A stretch of 15,434 nt of DNA from Euryarchaeota archaeon UBA242 (GTDB lineage Archaea; Thermoplasmatota; Poseidoniia; Poseidoniales; Poseidoniaceae): assembly GCA_002499015.1 (NCBI GenBank), contig DAJY01000018.1, positions 1 to 15,434 of the forward strand. The letters run 5' to 3'. This document shows positions 1 to 6,738 of this stretch, piece after piece. Each line of letters opens with the position of its first letter. The first letter of the stretch is position 1. Both the position numbers and the translations under genes were made by a program. Under the pieces are notes generated by a model, which was not told where the DNA came from, ran no database searches, and saw nothing but the letters and a program-made list of their open reading frames with translations.

Positions 1-1
1 C

Positions 2-709
2 ACTGCGATTGGCATCTTGGACCTGCCAAAGGAACTACCACAAGAAAAAGTTGATGCAGAGATTAAGGGAATCAATTTATTCAAAGAAATAATCAATTCT
101 TCAACACTCTGGAAAATAAATGATGCTGAAGCAAAAAGACCCATAGCCCATTGCCGAGTTGGAGAATTATTGATTAGATTAGATCCCTTTCAAACAATTA
201 GAAATTCATATTTCCTCAGGAACTTTCACTTCGTTTTGGAAATTAATGGGCGCAATGTATGCGTCCTAGAATCAAATAATTCAGAGACAGCCATCATTGA
301 CCCTTTAATCAGTTTATTACTCCTTGGAGAAGCAGGCTGGCCAGAAGAATCCACTCCTGTAACGATGGAAGAAGTCTCCATTGAGCAACAAATTGTTAAT
401 CGTAATTTGGGAATTATGAGTAAAAGAGAATCAATAAAACTTTCCTTTACGATAGAAAATAAAAAGGATTTACTCCATGCAGTAGGTCAAATTGATAATG
501 GAAATTCATGGGAGGGTTTAGCTGCAATAATGAGAGTTGCAAGAACCAAATATGTTTGTGCGATGTGGACAATGGATTATGTTGTGAATGAGATTAAACC
601 TTTTATCAATTCCTGTAATGCGCAACAAATCTCTCAATATATTGAAAGCCCGTTTGAACCTACGGACCGTATATTCTTAGAAAAAATACTACTTATTTCT
701 AATGTTTGA
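2..709 (+). CDS. Unrecognised protein, 5' end outside the window
   Basis: I do not recognise this protein. The frame is open from base 2, so the gene most likely begins upstream; the first possible start inside the window is a TTG at 17, which would give 230 residues but is not convincing. The visible part is a soluble, mixed alpha/beta sequence without transmembrane segments or obvious catalytic motifs. It has a stretch near residues 75-110 (counted from the TTG) that alternates hydrophobic and polar residues as in beta strands (HFVLEING, NVCVLES), followed by a hydrophobic helix ISLLLL, and a helical C-terminal half. It ends in TGA, 49 bases before thyA on the same strand, so it might be read through into the folate operon, but nothing ties it functionally to that operon. 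Confidence 0.7.
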   Translation, partial: TAIGILDLPKELPQEKVDAEIKGINLFKEIINSSTLWKINDAEAKRPIAHCRVGELLIRLDPFQTIRNSYFLRNFHFVLEINGRNVCVLESNNSETAIIDPLISLLLLGEAGWPEESTPVTMEEVSIEQQIVNRNLGIMSKRESIKLSFTIENKKDLLHAVGQIDNGNSWEGLAAIMRVARTKYVCAMWTMDYVVNEIKPFINSCNAQQISQYIESPFEPTDRIFLEKILLISNV

Positions 710-758
710 ATTGGTAATACTCAAGTGCTGCCAATGCTGGCTTTGAAACGGTGATAGT

Positions 759-1553
759 ATGCAGACCTACCTAGACCTCATCCAAACTATCCTCGATAAG
801 GGTGAAGACAAAGGTGACCGCACCGGCACAGGAACAAAATCTGTATTCGGTCACCAGATGAGATTTGATTTATCTGAAGGTTTTCCAATGGTAACGACAA
901 AGAAACTTCATTTGAAATCTATTGTCTATGAATTGCTGTGGTTTCTAAAGGGAGATACCAATGTCAAATATTTACAAGAAAATGGAGTTCGTATTTGGAA
1001 TGAATGGGCAGATGATAACGGCGACTTAGGACCTGTTTACGGTAAACAATGGCGCCAGTGGGAAGCAAAGGATGGCTCAGTAATTGATCAGATTACTGAG
1101 GCTGTTGAAATGATAAAGAACAATCCTAACTCACGTCGAATCATTGTATCGGCGTGGAATGTCGGTGAATTAAAAGAAATGGCTTTGATGCCATGCCATG
1201 CCCTTTTCCAATTTCATGTAGCAAATGGTAAACTAAATTGTCAACTTTATCAAAGAAGCGCTGATGTATTTTTAGGAGTTCCGTTCAACATCGCCTCCTA
1301 TGCACTTCTAACCCATATGATGGCTCAAGTATGCGGCCTCCAAGCAGGAACATTTGTTCATACTCTGGGAGATGCGCATTTGTATAATAATCATCTTGAA
1401 CAAGCAAATTTACAAATTACCCGTAAACCATTACAATTGCCTAAGTTGAGATTAAACCCTGAGATAATGCAAATCGATCAATTTAATTTTGATGATATAG
1501 AGATAATTGGATATCAGCATCATGAACATATCAAGGCTCCAATTGCAATTTGA
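759..1553 (+). CDS. thyA: Thymidylate synthase, ThyA type
   Basis: Converts dUMP to dTMP using 5,10-methylenetetrahydrofolate, releasing dihydrofolate, in the cytoplasm. The protein is 264 residues, the same length as E. coli ThyA, without the insertion of the Lactobacillus type. Visible active-site residues fall at E. coli positions: Arg21 in DRTGTGT, Arg126-Arg127 in SRRII, the nucleophile Cys146 in MPCHALFQF, Arg166 and Asp169 in QRSAD, Asn177 in VPFN, His207 and Tyr209 in DAHLYNNH. The start is supported by this end-to-end alignment; a GGTGAT at 750-755 lies three bases upstream. Nine bases separate its stop from the dihydrofolate reductase gene, which recycles its dihydrofolate product. 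Many archaea use flavin-dependent ThyX instead, so this enzyme with its reductase looks like a bacterial-type pathway, probably acquired laterally (inference). Confidence 0.98.
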   Translation: MQTYLDLIQTILDKGEDKGDRTGTGTKSVFGHQMRFDLSEGFPMVTTKKLHLKSIVYELLWFLKGDTNVKYLQENGVRIWNEWADDNGDLGPVYGKQWRQWEAKDGSVIDQITEAVEMIKNNPNSRRIIVSAWNVGELKEMALMPCHALFQFHVANGKLNCQLYQRSADVFLGVPFNIASYALLTHMMAQVCGLQAGTFVHTLGDAHLYNNHLEQANLQITRKPLQLPKLRLNPEIMQIDQFNFDDIEIIGYQHHEHIKAPIAI

Positions 1554-1562
1554 GGGAGATTT

Positions 1563-2033
1563 ATGTTGACAATGATATACGCATGTGACACCAATGGGGC
1601 TATTGGTAAAGATGGAGATTTACCTTGGAAGCAATCTTCTGATTTACAACACTTCAAACGCATAACCATTCGAAAAACAGTGGTAATGGGCAGAAAAACA
1701 TGGGATAGTTTACCACCTGGGGGATTACCGAATCGAAGAAACATTGTGATGTCAAGAACTCCACGTCAAGATGTTGAAGTAATGAGTTTTGAGCAAATTC
1801 TAGAATTATCTCAGAATGAAGAATTAATCATTATCGGTGGTGGAGAAATTTATTCATTATTTTTGCATCATTGTAAGGAGATACATAGAACAATCATCCA
1901 CACCGAAGTTGAGGGGGCTGATACTTTTGCACCAGATATATCTGAACTGGGATTTTACTTAATCGGAGAAAACCATCAATCACCTGGACCTAAAGACCAG
2001 CATTCAATGACCTTTCAACATCTTATTTGTTGA
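1563..2033 (+). CDS. folA: Dihydrofolate reductase
   Basis: Reduces dihydrofolate to tetrahydrofolate with NADPH, restoring the cofactor consumed by the ThyA encoded just upstream. At 156 residues it matches the bacterial FolA length. Key positions are visible: Trp22, catalytic acid Asp27, the cofactor-binding VVMGRKTW segment (Arg44, Lys45, Thr46), the substrate-binding Arg in LPNRRN (residue 58), and the IIIGGGEIY loop (residues 89-97) that contacts NADPH. The ATG at 1563 places Asp27 in exact register with E. coli FolA, so it is preferred over the ATG three codons later. A GGGAG at 1554-1558, immediately after the thyA stop, can serve as ribosome binding site. Its stop lies 25 bases from the end of a convergent gene. 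Confidence 0.97.
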   Translation: MLTMIYACDTNGAIGKDGDLPWKQSSDLQHFKRITIRKTVVMGRKTWDSLPPGGLPNRRNIVMSRTPRQDVEVMSFEQILELSQNEELIIIGGGEIYSLFLHHCKEIHRTIIHTEVEGADTFAPDISELGFYLIGENHQSPGPKDQHSMTFQHLIC

Positions 2034-2058
2034 GGTTAACAAGAACTTACTTACCCCG

Positions 2059-2427
2059 TTAATCAGCCTTATATTCAGTAACTCTAATTCCAAGACGACC
2101 AGTTAGCGCCTCTCTTTTCATTATCCGTTGATACTTCTTTTCGAAGGCTGATTTTAAATCAATATCCATTGCAATTGAATGTCCCATCAACAAAATCAAT
2201 ATGTCTGCCATCTCTTCAGCACACTCTTCTATTGGCTTACCCTTAGTAATTGCAGCAGATAATTCTCCAAGTTCCTCAACTGTTAGAGCGATCCTATATC
2301 CCATATCATGTCCATTCTTATTAGCGAAGTCATGCTTATGATGGAAGGCTGCGACCTTCTTCATCATCTCTTCCCACTCATCACCAGCTTGATGATTCAT
2401 CCATTTGTCAACACTTGCTGCAGTCAT
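2059..2427 (-). CDS. MazG-like nucleoside triphosphate pyrophosphohydrolase
   Basis: A 122-residue all-alpha protein of the MazG/dUTPase superfamily, which hydrolyses (d)NTPs to the monophosphate and pyrophosphate, usually as a housecleaning enzyme. The metal-binding signature is visible as EELGE at residues 51-55 (Glu52, Glu55) and EEMAD at 71-75 (Glu72, Asp75), separated by a short loop, followed by a hydrophobic helix and the basic KKYQRIMKRE segment typical of the family's C terminus. It is transcribed with, and 27 bases downstream of, the purine phosphorylase gene, and converges on folA. The nucleotide-metabolism setting (dTMP synthesis on one side, purine salvage on the other) fits a role in trimming the nucleotide pool, but the substrate cannot be read from the sequence. 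Confidence 0.85.
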   Translation of the reverse strand: MTAASVDKWMNHQAGDEWEEMMKKVAAFHHKHDFANKNGHDMGYRIALTVEELGELSAAITKGKPIEECAEEMADILILLMGHSIAMDIDLKSAFEKKYQRIMKREALTGRLGIRVTEYKAD

Positions 2428-2454
2428 TGACCAGATGTTATCATGGGCAGGGCA

Positions 2455-3246
2455 TCAACCTTGCGACAACATATCTATGACACACTGCCACACTGGTGCT
2501 AATCTTTTGTTGGCCTCTGCCGAGACTGAGAGATGAGATAGGTCCGCTGCGTCATTCCCTGGCTCTCTACCGGCTGCCCAATTTGATGAAATACAGACTG
2601 CTGCGTAAGGAATTTCTAGTTCTCTAGCTAATTTCGCTTCACGCGGCATGGTCATTCCAACCATATCTCCACCGAGTTTCTCAATTGCGTTTACTTCAGC
2701 ACGTGTTTCAAATTGAGGACCGTGTGCTAACCAATAGGTGTAGAGTAATCTTTCAGAATCAGAAAACGATTGTCCTTCGCGCAAACTATTCAGCAATATA
2801 TCATTCAATTCACTACTGAATGGCTCAGTTACTGATGTGAAGGTTGCATCTTCATGATGGAAGGTACTTGCAACACCTGTGAAATCGATATATTGGTCAG
2901 CAAGCGCAACTTTTCCTGGTGGGAAATCCGCTGAAATGGCTCCAACTGAACATACTGCCATTATAGCTTCACAACCACTGTCAACTAAAGCGCTGATATT
3001 TGCCCTATGTTCAATCATGTGTGGGGGTTTACTTGCATTACCTTGGTTGTGATGGCGTTGTAAGAAAATTAATTCTTTCTCGACATCACCGCTACTAAGT
3101 CTCAAACAGGTTAGTGGCACACTGCCCCAATTAGTATCGACTACAAGGTCATCTCTGCGCTCTAAAGTCAATCCTGCCTCGGTTAATTGTTGACCAAATG
3201 TCATTTCAATTAGGCCGGTGCCTCCGATAACTGCTAACCTCTGCAT
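2455..3246 (-). CDS. MTAP/PNP-family purine nucleoside phosphorylase, probably 6-oxopurine type
   Basis: Member of the trimeric purine nucleoside phosphorylase family that includes S-methyl-5'-thioadenosine phosphorylase; cleaves a purine nucleoside with phosphate to free base and (methylthio)ribose-1-phosphate. The 263 residues show GGTGL at 8-12 (phosphate loop), RHH at 64-66, PPHMIEHRANI at 74-84, DQYIDFTG near 117-124, GPQFETRAE at 176-184 and DMVGMT at 194-199. The base-contacting segment is SSNWAAG at 220-226, with Asn222 where true MTA phosphorylases carry Asp of the DYD motif; Asn is the choice of 6-oxopurine and methylthioinosine phosphorylases. I therefore favour guanosine/inosine or 5'-methylthioinosine as substrate. 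It is transcribed ahead of the MazG-like gene, which follows after 27 bases, and lies about 95 bases downstream of the eS1 gene on the same strand. Confidence 0.9.
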   Translation of the reverse strand: MQRLAVIGGTGLIEMTFGQQLTEAGLTLERRDDLVVDTNWGSVPLTCLRLSSGDVEKELIFLQRHHNQGNASKPPHMIEHRANISALVDSGCEAIMAVCSVGAISADFPPGKVALADQYIDFTGVASTFHHEDATFTSVTEPFSSELNDILLNSLREGQSFSDSERLLYTYWLAHGPQFETRAEVNAIEKLGGDMVGMTMPREAKLARELEIPYAAVCISSNWAAGREPGNDAADLSHLSVSAEANKRLAPVWQCVIDMLSQG

Positions 3247-3341
3247 AGTATTCGCCTATCGTCCTACATTGTCAAACCTACGGCTCAACAACATCATGGA
3301 CCTTGCTTTCGCAGGCATTCAAAGAGACGGGTTCTCAAGGA

Positions 3342-4346
3342 TCATTCGTTAAGACGAGCGATCAAATCAGCCTTCTTTCCAGAGACAGGTTTTCCTGCAG
3401 CCTTCAACAGTTCCTTCAGTTCTGCAACTGACATTGAACTATGGTCAACGCTTGGAGCGTCCTTTTTAGCAGGTGCTTTCTTAGCAGCTTTCGCCTTAGC
3501 AGGTGCTTTTTCAGCAACTTCCTCTTCAGCTGGTGCTTCTTTAGCAGGAACTTTCTCAGATTCAGGTTCAATTGCTTCAACTGCATCTAGAATAGATGGT
3601 GCGTCTGCAACTTCTTCTTCCTCTTCTTCTCCATCCATTGCTGCCGCTATTGCTGCAGCCTTCTTGGCCTTTAATTCAGCATCTTGGCGAGATTCGCCTG
3701 CATGGATATCGTCTAAAGTCGGTCCTTTATCGCTGATAACACCTTCTTGTAGAAGTTGGCTCTTGTGAATTGCCACTGACTTAACTGGGTAAATTGGCTT
3801 AACTGCGTTGAGGATTTCTCCTTCTAATTCGCCGCCAAGAATTGATTCTTGGATTTTGGAGAAAGTATTCTTAGATGCATATGCACGAATAACTTCTGCT
3901 GCTTTTGAACGCATTGCTTGCTTTACTGAAGTTTGAACACGCTTTTGAGTAATAATCAAAGGCTTCAAACGAACCAGGTAACCGTCAGTAGAGACTACAT
4001 CAACTACATCGTCAACCTTGCCACGGTAGCGGCGAATTTGACGGCGTATGTGATCTGTTTGGTGATGATGACCGATGAATGTGGTCAATGCGTCTCTCCC
4101 AACTACTTCAGTAACTCTGAATCGGAGAATAATATGCATTTTAGTAAAGTCGCCATTGAATTCTTGCAATGTCATCTCATAAATACGGCCCATAATGTGG
4201 TCGTCAGACTCACCGATTGTTTCTCCAATTTGCTTAAAGTCCCATGGATGACGAGGTGCACGAATAGTGTACCAGCGCTTCATCTTCCACTTATCACGTT
4301 GCTTACGTGCTGATGCACGTGCTCTTGCTGTTACTTTTTTTGCCAT
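3342..4346 (-). CDS. rps3ae: Small ribosomal subunit protein eS1 (S3Ae) with C-terminal SAP domain
   Basis: Archaeal/eukaryotic-type small-subunit ribosomal protein. Residues 1 to about 200 are the eS1 core, recognisable by the basic N terminus (MAKKVTARARASARKQRDKW), the KMKRWYTIRAP segment, and the central RRQIRRYRGKVDDVVDV and DGYLVRLKPLIITQKRVQTS blocks. The protein then continues well beyond a usual eS1: an Ala/Lys/Glu/Pro-rich, low-complexity linker (about 215-300) and a C-terminal SAP motif at about 304-333 (SVAELKELLKAAGKPVSGKK, then ADLIARLNE). SAP helices generally bind nucleic acid. The ATG at 4346 is chosen because a GAGAG sits eight bases upstream; an in-frame GTG at 4355 overlaps that site and is unlikely. 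Divergent from the COG1325 gene across about 160 bases. Confidence 0.95.
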   Translation of the reverse strand: MAKKVTARARASARKQRDKWKMKRWYTIRAPRHPWDFKQIGETIGESDDHIMGRIYEMTLQEFNGDFTKMHIILRFRVTEVVGRDALTTFIGHHHQTDHIRRQIRRYRGKVDDVVDVVSTDGYLVRLKPLIITQKRVQTSVKQAMRSKAAEVIRAYASKNTFSKIQESILGGELEGEILNAVKPIYPVKSVAIHKSQLLQEGVISDKGPTLDDIHAGESRQDAELKAKKAAAIAAAMDGEEEEEEVADAPSILDAVEAIEPESEKVPAKEAPAEEEVAEKAPAKAKAAKKAPAKKDAPSVDHSSMSVAELKELLKAAGKPVSGKKADLIARLNE

Positions 4347-4404
4347 TGAATTCACTCTCAGTGTTGTCTTGCGGGGGCTACCCCACTTGCATTCTGCCGT
4401 CTAA

Positions 4405-4434
4405 CCCCCCCTATATGAACAGCCCCCTCTATAT
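4405..4434 (-). promoter_or_regulatory. Twin TATA-like boxes upstream of the eS1 gene
   Basis: Two near-identical 12-base elements lie in direct repeat, starting 18 bases apart: CCCCCCCTATAT at 4405-4416 and CCCCCTCTATAT at 4423-4434 on the plus strand. Read on the minus strand they are ATATA followed by a G-run, in front of the eS1 gene. The nearer one would place transcription start roughly 40 bases before the eS1 ATG if archaeal spacing holds. The repeat is seen directly; promoter function is inference. Confidence 0.4.
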
Positions 4435-4507
4435 TGGATTGTGAAAATGAATCATTGGCCGCTTGTTTGGAGGTTAGTATCAAATCCTTCTCGCCTTACC
4501 CCCATCC

Positions 4508-4945
4508 ATGGCAGTTCATCAACTCACATGGAGAGCAACTGCCAGCGGCTTAGAAGATGAGATGGTGCTAGCTGAAGCATTAGCCACTCTCATCGGTGAT
4601 GAAGAGGCCGTGGAGATTGAACAGACCAACTCTTACCACGGTTCTCCCATCCACGTGATTTCGGCGAGATTAACTCGCTCCGGACCTGCACAAATGGCTC
4701 TATCCAATATTGGAAAGGAAAATCTCAAAATAATTTTATCCGAATTAGATACTCGATTGGATGAAACTAATGTCATTCACTTCCGATTAGATCAAAATGA
4801 TTTGATTAGTGGAGTTTTGACATTATCGCAACCAGGAGGGCAAGCAACCGTCAAAGGGCAAACCAAAATTCAAGTATATCCTGGACAGGACCCCTTAGTT
4901 GAAGCGCAAATTACAATTCAAAAAGCAATTGAATCATCGAATTGA
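4508..4945 (+). CDS. COG1325-type RNA-binding protein
   Basis: A 145-residue archaeal protein that fits the COG1325/PF01877 RNA-binding family, annotated in archaea as a predicted exosome-associated protein with a dsRBD-like fold; the precise role is not established. The pattern of the family is visible: an N-terminal VHQLTWRATASGLED strand-helix, the YHGSPIHVISARLT segment at about 43-56 (compare YGNPI..L.A.I), and LDTRLDETNVIHFRLDQND at about 80-98, where an acidic turn leads into the HFRLD strand, followed by strands VLTLSQ and VKGQTKIQVYP. No ribosome binding site lies at normal distance; a GGAGGT at 4469-4474 is 33 bases away, and an in-frame TAG at 4475-4477 blocks a longer start, so a short-leader or leaderless transcript is likely. 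Divergent from the eS1 gene. Confidence 0.8.
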   Translation: MAVHQLTWRATASGLEDEMVLAEALATLIGDEEAVEIEQTNSYHGSPIHVISARLTRSGPAQMALSNIGKENLKIILSELDTRLDETNVIHFRLDQNDLISGVLTLSQPGGQATVKGQTKIQVYPGQDPLVEAQITIQKAIESSN

Positions 4946-5039
4946 GTTACTTTGCCAGTTATTTATGATGTAAATGTTGAGATCGTCCATCCAAACGGTT
5001 CATGTATGGCTACCCTCTCAGCAGGTTTGAGGAATACCC

Positions 5040-5315
5040 ATGACACATGTTGTAACAAGCGCCTGCGTTGACCACAAGTACCAAGAATGCGTTGCTGTTT
5101 GCCCAGTAGAAGCATTTAGAGAAGTCGATAGATACCTAGTTATTGACCCGGATGAATGTATCGATTGTGGTGCATGTATTCCGGAATGCCCAGTTGATGC
5201 GATTTTCACAGATACAGATATTCCAGAAGGCGAAGAAGAATGGTTAGAACGGAATGCAGTAGAGTCTGTTGGCGCTGAAATCGCGGAAGGCGATTCTCCT
5301 GTTCTTGCAGACTGA
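5040..5315 (+). CDS. fdxA: Seven-iron ferredoxin, FdxA type
   Basis: Small soluble electron carrier of 91 residues with one [3Fe-4S] and one [4Fe-4S] cluster. The ligands are all present: Cys9, Cys17 and Cys21-Pro in a C-x7-C-x3-CP pattern (the 3Fe arrangement), and Cys40, Cys43, Cys46, Cys50-Pro in the CIDCGACIPECP motif (the 4Fe arrangement). The tail after the second cluster (DTDIPEGEEEWLERNA, about 58-73) closely resembles that of bacterial FdxA proteins (pattern D.D.PE....F.E.NA), so a bacterial-type origin is likely. A GAGG at 5029-5032 lies seven bases before the ATG. The donor and acceptor proteins are not in the window. PdxS follows 74 bases later on the same strand, with no evident functional link. 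Confidence 0.95.
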   Translation: MTHVVTSACVDHKYQECVAVCPVEAFREVDRYLVIDPDECIDCGACIPECPVDAIFTDTDIPEGEEEWLERNAVESVGAEIAEGDSPVLAD

Positions 5316-5360
5316 AATTAGCATCCTCTCTTCTTGTAGTGGAATTGGCAATGTTCTTGA

Positions 5361-5373
5361 AGTAAATTAATTT
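5361..5373 (+). promoter_or_regulatory. AT-rich TATA-like element before pdxS
   Basis: AGTAAATTAATTT lies about 23 bases upstream of the ATG at 5390. At usual archaeal TATA-to-start spacing, transcription would begin at or next to that ATG, giving a leaderless message and ruling out the in-frame TTG at 5372. Sequence-based inference only. Confidence 0.35.
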
Positions 5374-5389
5374 GGACTGGTTGATTGCA

Positions 5390-6385
5390 ATGGCTAAGGA
5401 AACCGACTTCTCAAAGTTCAGGCGCGGTAGCGACTTACTAAAGCGTGGATTTGCACGTATGCAACAAGGTGGCGTCATCATGGATGTCGTCAATCCTGAC
5501 CAAGCTGCAATCGCTGAAGATTCTGGGGCTGTTGCTGTAATGGCACTAGAAAGAGTTCCAGCCGACATCCGTAGAGATGGGGGGGTTGCAAGAATGAGCC
5601 ATCCCGATATGATACAAGGGATTCTCGATTGTACAACTATACCAGTAATGGCAAAAGCAAGAATAGGCCATGAAGGTGAGGCAAGAATTCTTGAATCAAT
5701 GGGCGTAGACATGATTGATGAAAGCGAAGTATTGACTCCAGCAGATCCGTTTTTCCATATTTCTAAGAAAGATTACGATATTCCATTCGTATGTGGAGCA
5801 ACGGAATTAGGAGAGGCTGTTCGTCGTATATGGGAAGGTGCTGCAATGATACGCACCAAAGGAGAAGCAGGAACTGGAAATGTAGTCGCTGCTGTCACTC
5901 ATGCTCGATTGATTGATCAGGAGATTAAACAATTACAATCACTTGATGACTCTGGAATTGAACAAACAGCAGAAATTATAATCGATAGATATCGAGTATT
6001 GGCAAACCAATCAAAATTACCAGGAAATTATCAACACACACCTTTTGGAGCAATAGACGAAAAAATGCACTTCGAAGTCACAGAAATTCTTGAAGAAGTT
6101 AGAACAATGGGCCGACTACCTGTAGTCACATTCTCTGCAGGCGGCATTGCAACACCTGCAGATGCATCACATATGATGCGCCTTGGTATGGATGGAATAT
6201 TCGTCGGCTCTGGTATTTTCAAATCTGAAGACCCGAAAACAATGGCTGAGGCTATTGTTCTCGCTACTGCACATTATGATGATGCAGAAAAAGTAACTCA
6301 AGCGATGGCTATGATGGCTGGAGCTGCAATGAAAGGCGATGAACTTGAAACTCTAGAAATTCGCTACGACCAACGTGGAAATTAA
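5390..6385 (+). CDS. pdxS: Pyridoxal 5'-phosphate synthase, synthase subunit PdxS
   Basis: Builds pyridoxal 5'-phosphate from ribose 5-phosphate, glyceraldehyde 3-phosphate and ammonia; the ammonia normally comes from the glutaminase partner PdxT, which is not in this window. The 331 residues form a TIM barrel: GGVIMDVVN at 27-35, ALERVPADIR at 52-61, catalytic Lys89 in VMAKARIGH, YIDESEVLTP-like segment at 108-117, second catalytic Lys157 in RTKGEAGTGN, and the phosphate-binding FSAGGIATPADA and DGIFVGSGIFKS loops. Compared with bacterial PdxS (about 294 residues) there is an extra segment of about 30 residues near 180-225, as known for archaeal homologues. I chose the ATG at 5390 (MAKETDFSKF) over the in-frame TTG at 5372 because bacterial homologues start nearby and a TATA-like element precedes it. 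Confidence 0.97.
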   Translation: MAKETDFSKFRRGSDLLKRGFARMQQGGVIMDVVNPDQAAIAEDSGAVAVMALERVPADIRRDGGVARMSHPDMIQGILDCTTIPVMAKARIGHEGEARILESMGVDMIDESEVLTPADPFFHISKKDYDIPFVCGATELGEAVRRIWEGAAMIRTKGEAGTGNVVAAVTHARLIDQEIKQLQSLDDSGIEQTAEIIIDRYRVLANQSKLPGNYQHTPFGAIDEKMHFEVTEILEEVRTMGRLPVVTFSAGGIATPADASHMMRLGMDGIFVGSGIFKSEDPKTMAEAIVLATAHYDDAEKVTQAMAMMAGAAMKGDELETLEIRYDQRGN

Positions 6386-6421
6386 GCACAGTTAATCTAA
6401 CAACCCCGTTCTATAGAATAA

Positions 6422-6673
6422 TTAACCCAACGGGTCACTAACTCCAACTTCACCTAATGTCCAGCGTAATGTTTTTATTACTCCTTCTAATGCTTTATGG
6501 TTTCTTGCAGCTTCCTTCATTCCTTCTCTATCGCCTGAAGACTTACAACCCTCAAACCACTCCTTCCATTGCCTACGTTTTACTTCAGCACGGGTTAGCA
6601 TTTGTTCTATCTCTTCCCAAGTTCTTTCATAGGTTCTTTCGACCGCTTGGACGTCATTTGGAATACGATTCAT
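6422..6673 (-). CDS. Small helical protein of unknown function
   Basis: I do not recognise this 83-residue protein. It is highly charged and predicted helical by eye, with two helices (about 5-42 rich in Glu/Arg/Trp: VERTYERTWEEIEQML and AEVKRRQWKEWFEG; and about 47-72) separated by a short KSSGD turn, suggesting a helical hairpin or short coiled coil. One Cys and four Trp are present. The frame extends upstream to a TTG at 6730, but that extra part looks non-coding, so the ATG at 6673 is preferred; no clear ribosome binding site supports either. It is the last gene of the minus-strand run, 65 bases after the sugar nucleotidyltransferase, and converges on pdxS with 36 bases between. It could conceivably be a spurious frame, but its composition is protein-like. 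Confidence 0.6.
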   Translation of the reverse strand: MNRIPNDVQAVERTYERTWEEIEQMLTRAEVKRRQWKEWFEGCKSSGDREGMKEAARNHKALEGVIKTLRWTLGEVGVSDPLG

Positions 6674-6738
6674 AATTGGGCCCGAAGTGCAACGGTATAT
6701 GAGCAATACGGCGACATTATTCGTAAACAATTCACCCC

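Noticed and set aside
3933..4313. 126-codon plus-strand frame opposite eS1
   Set aside because: Entirely covered by the conserved eS1 core on the other strand.
5372..5389. TTG start extending PdxS by six residues
   Set aside because: A TATA-like element sits immediately before it, so transcription likely starts downstream; bacterial PdxS proteins begin near the ATG at 5390.
5206..5712. 168-codon open frame on the minus strand opposite the ferredoxin end and pdxS start
   Set aside because: Lies opposite two confidently assigned genes; composition is that of an antisense shadow, with no recognisable domain or start signal.
6386..6421. Possible terminator between the convergent pdxS and small-protein genes
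   Set aside because: No stem-loop and no T-tract longer than three bases; nothing to support a call.
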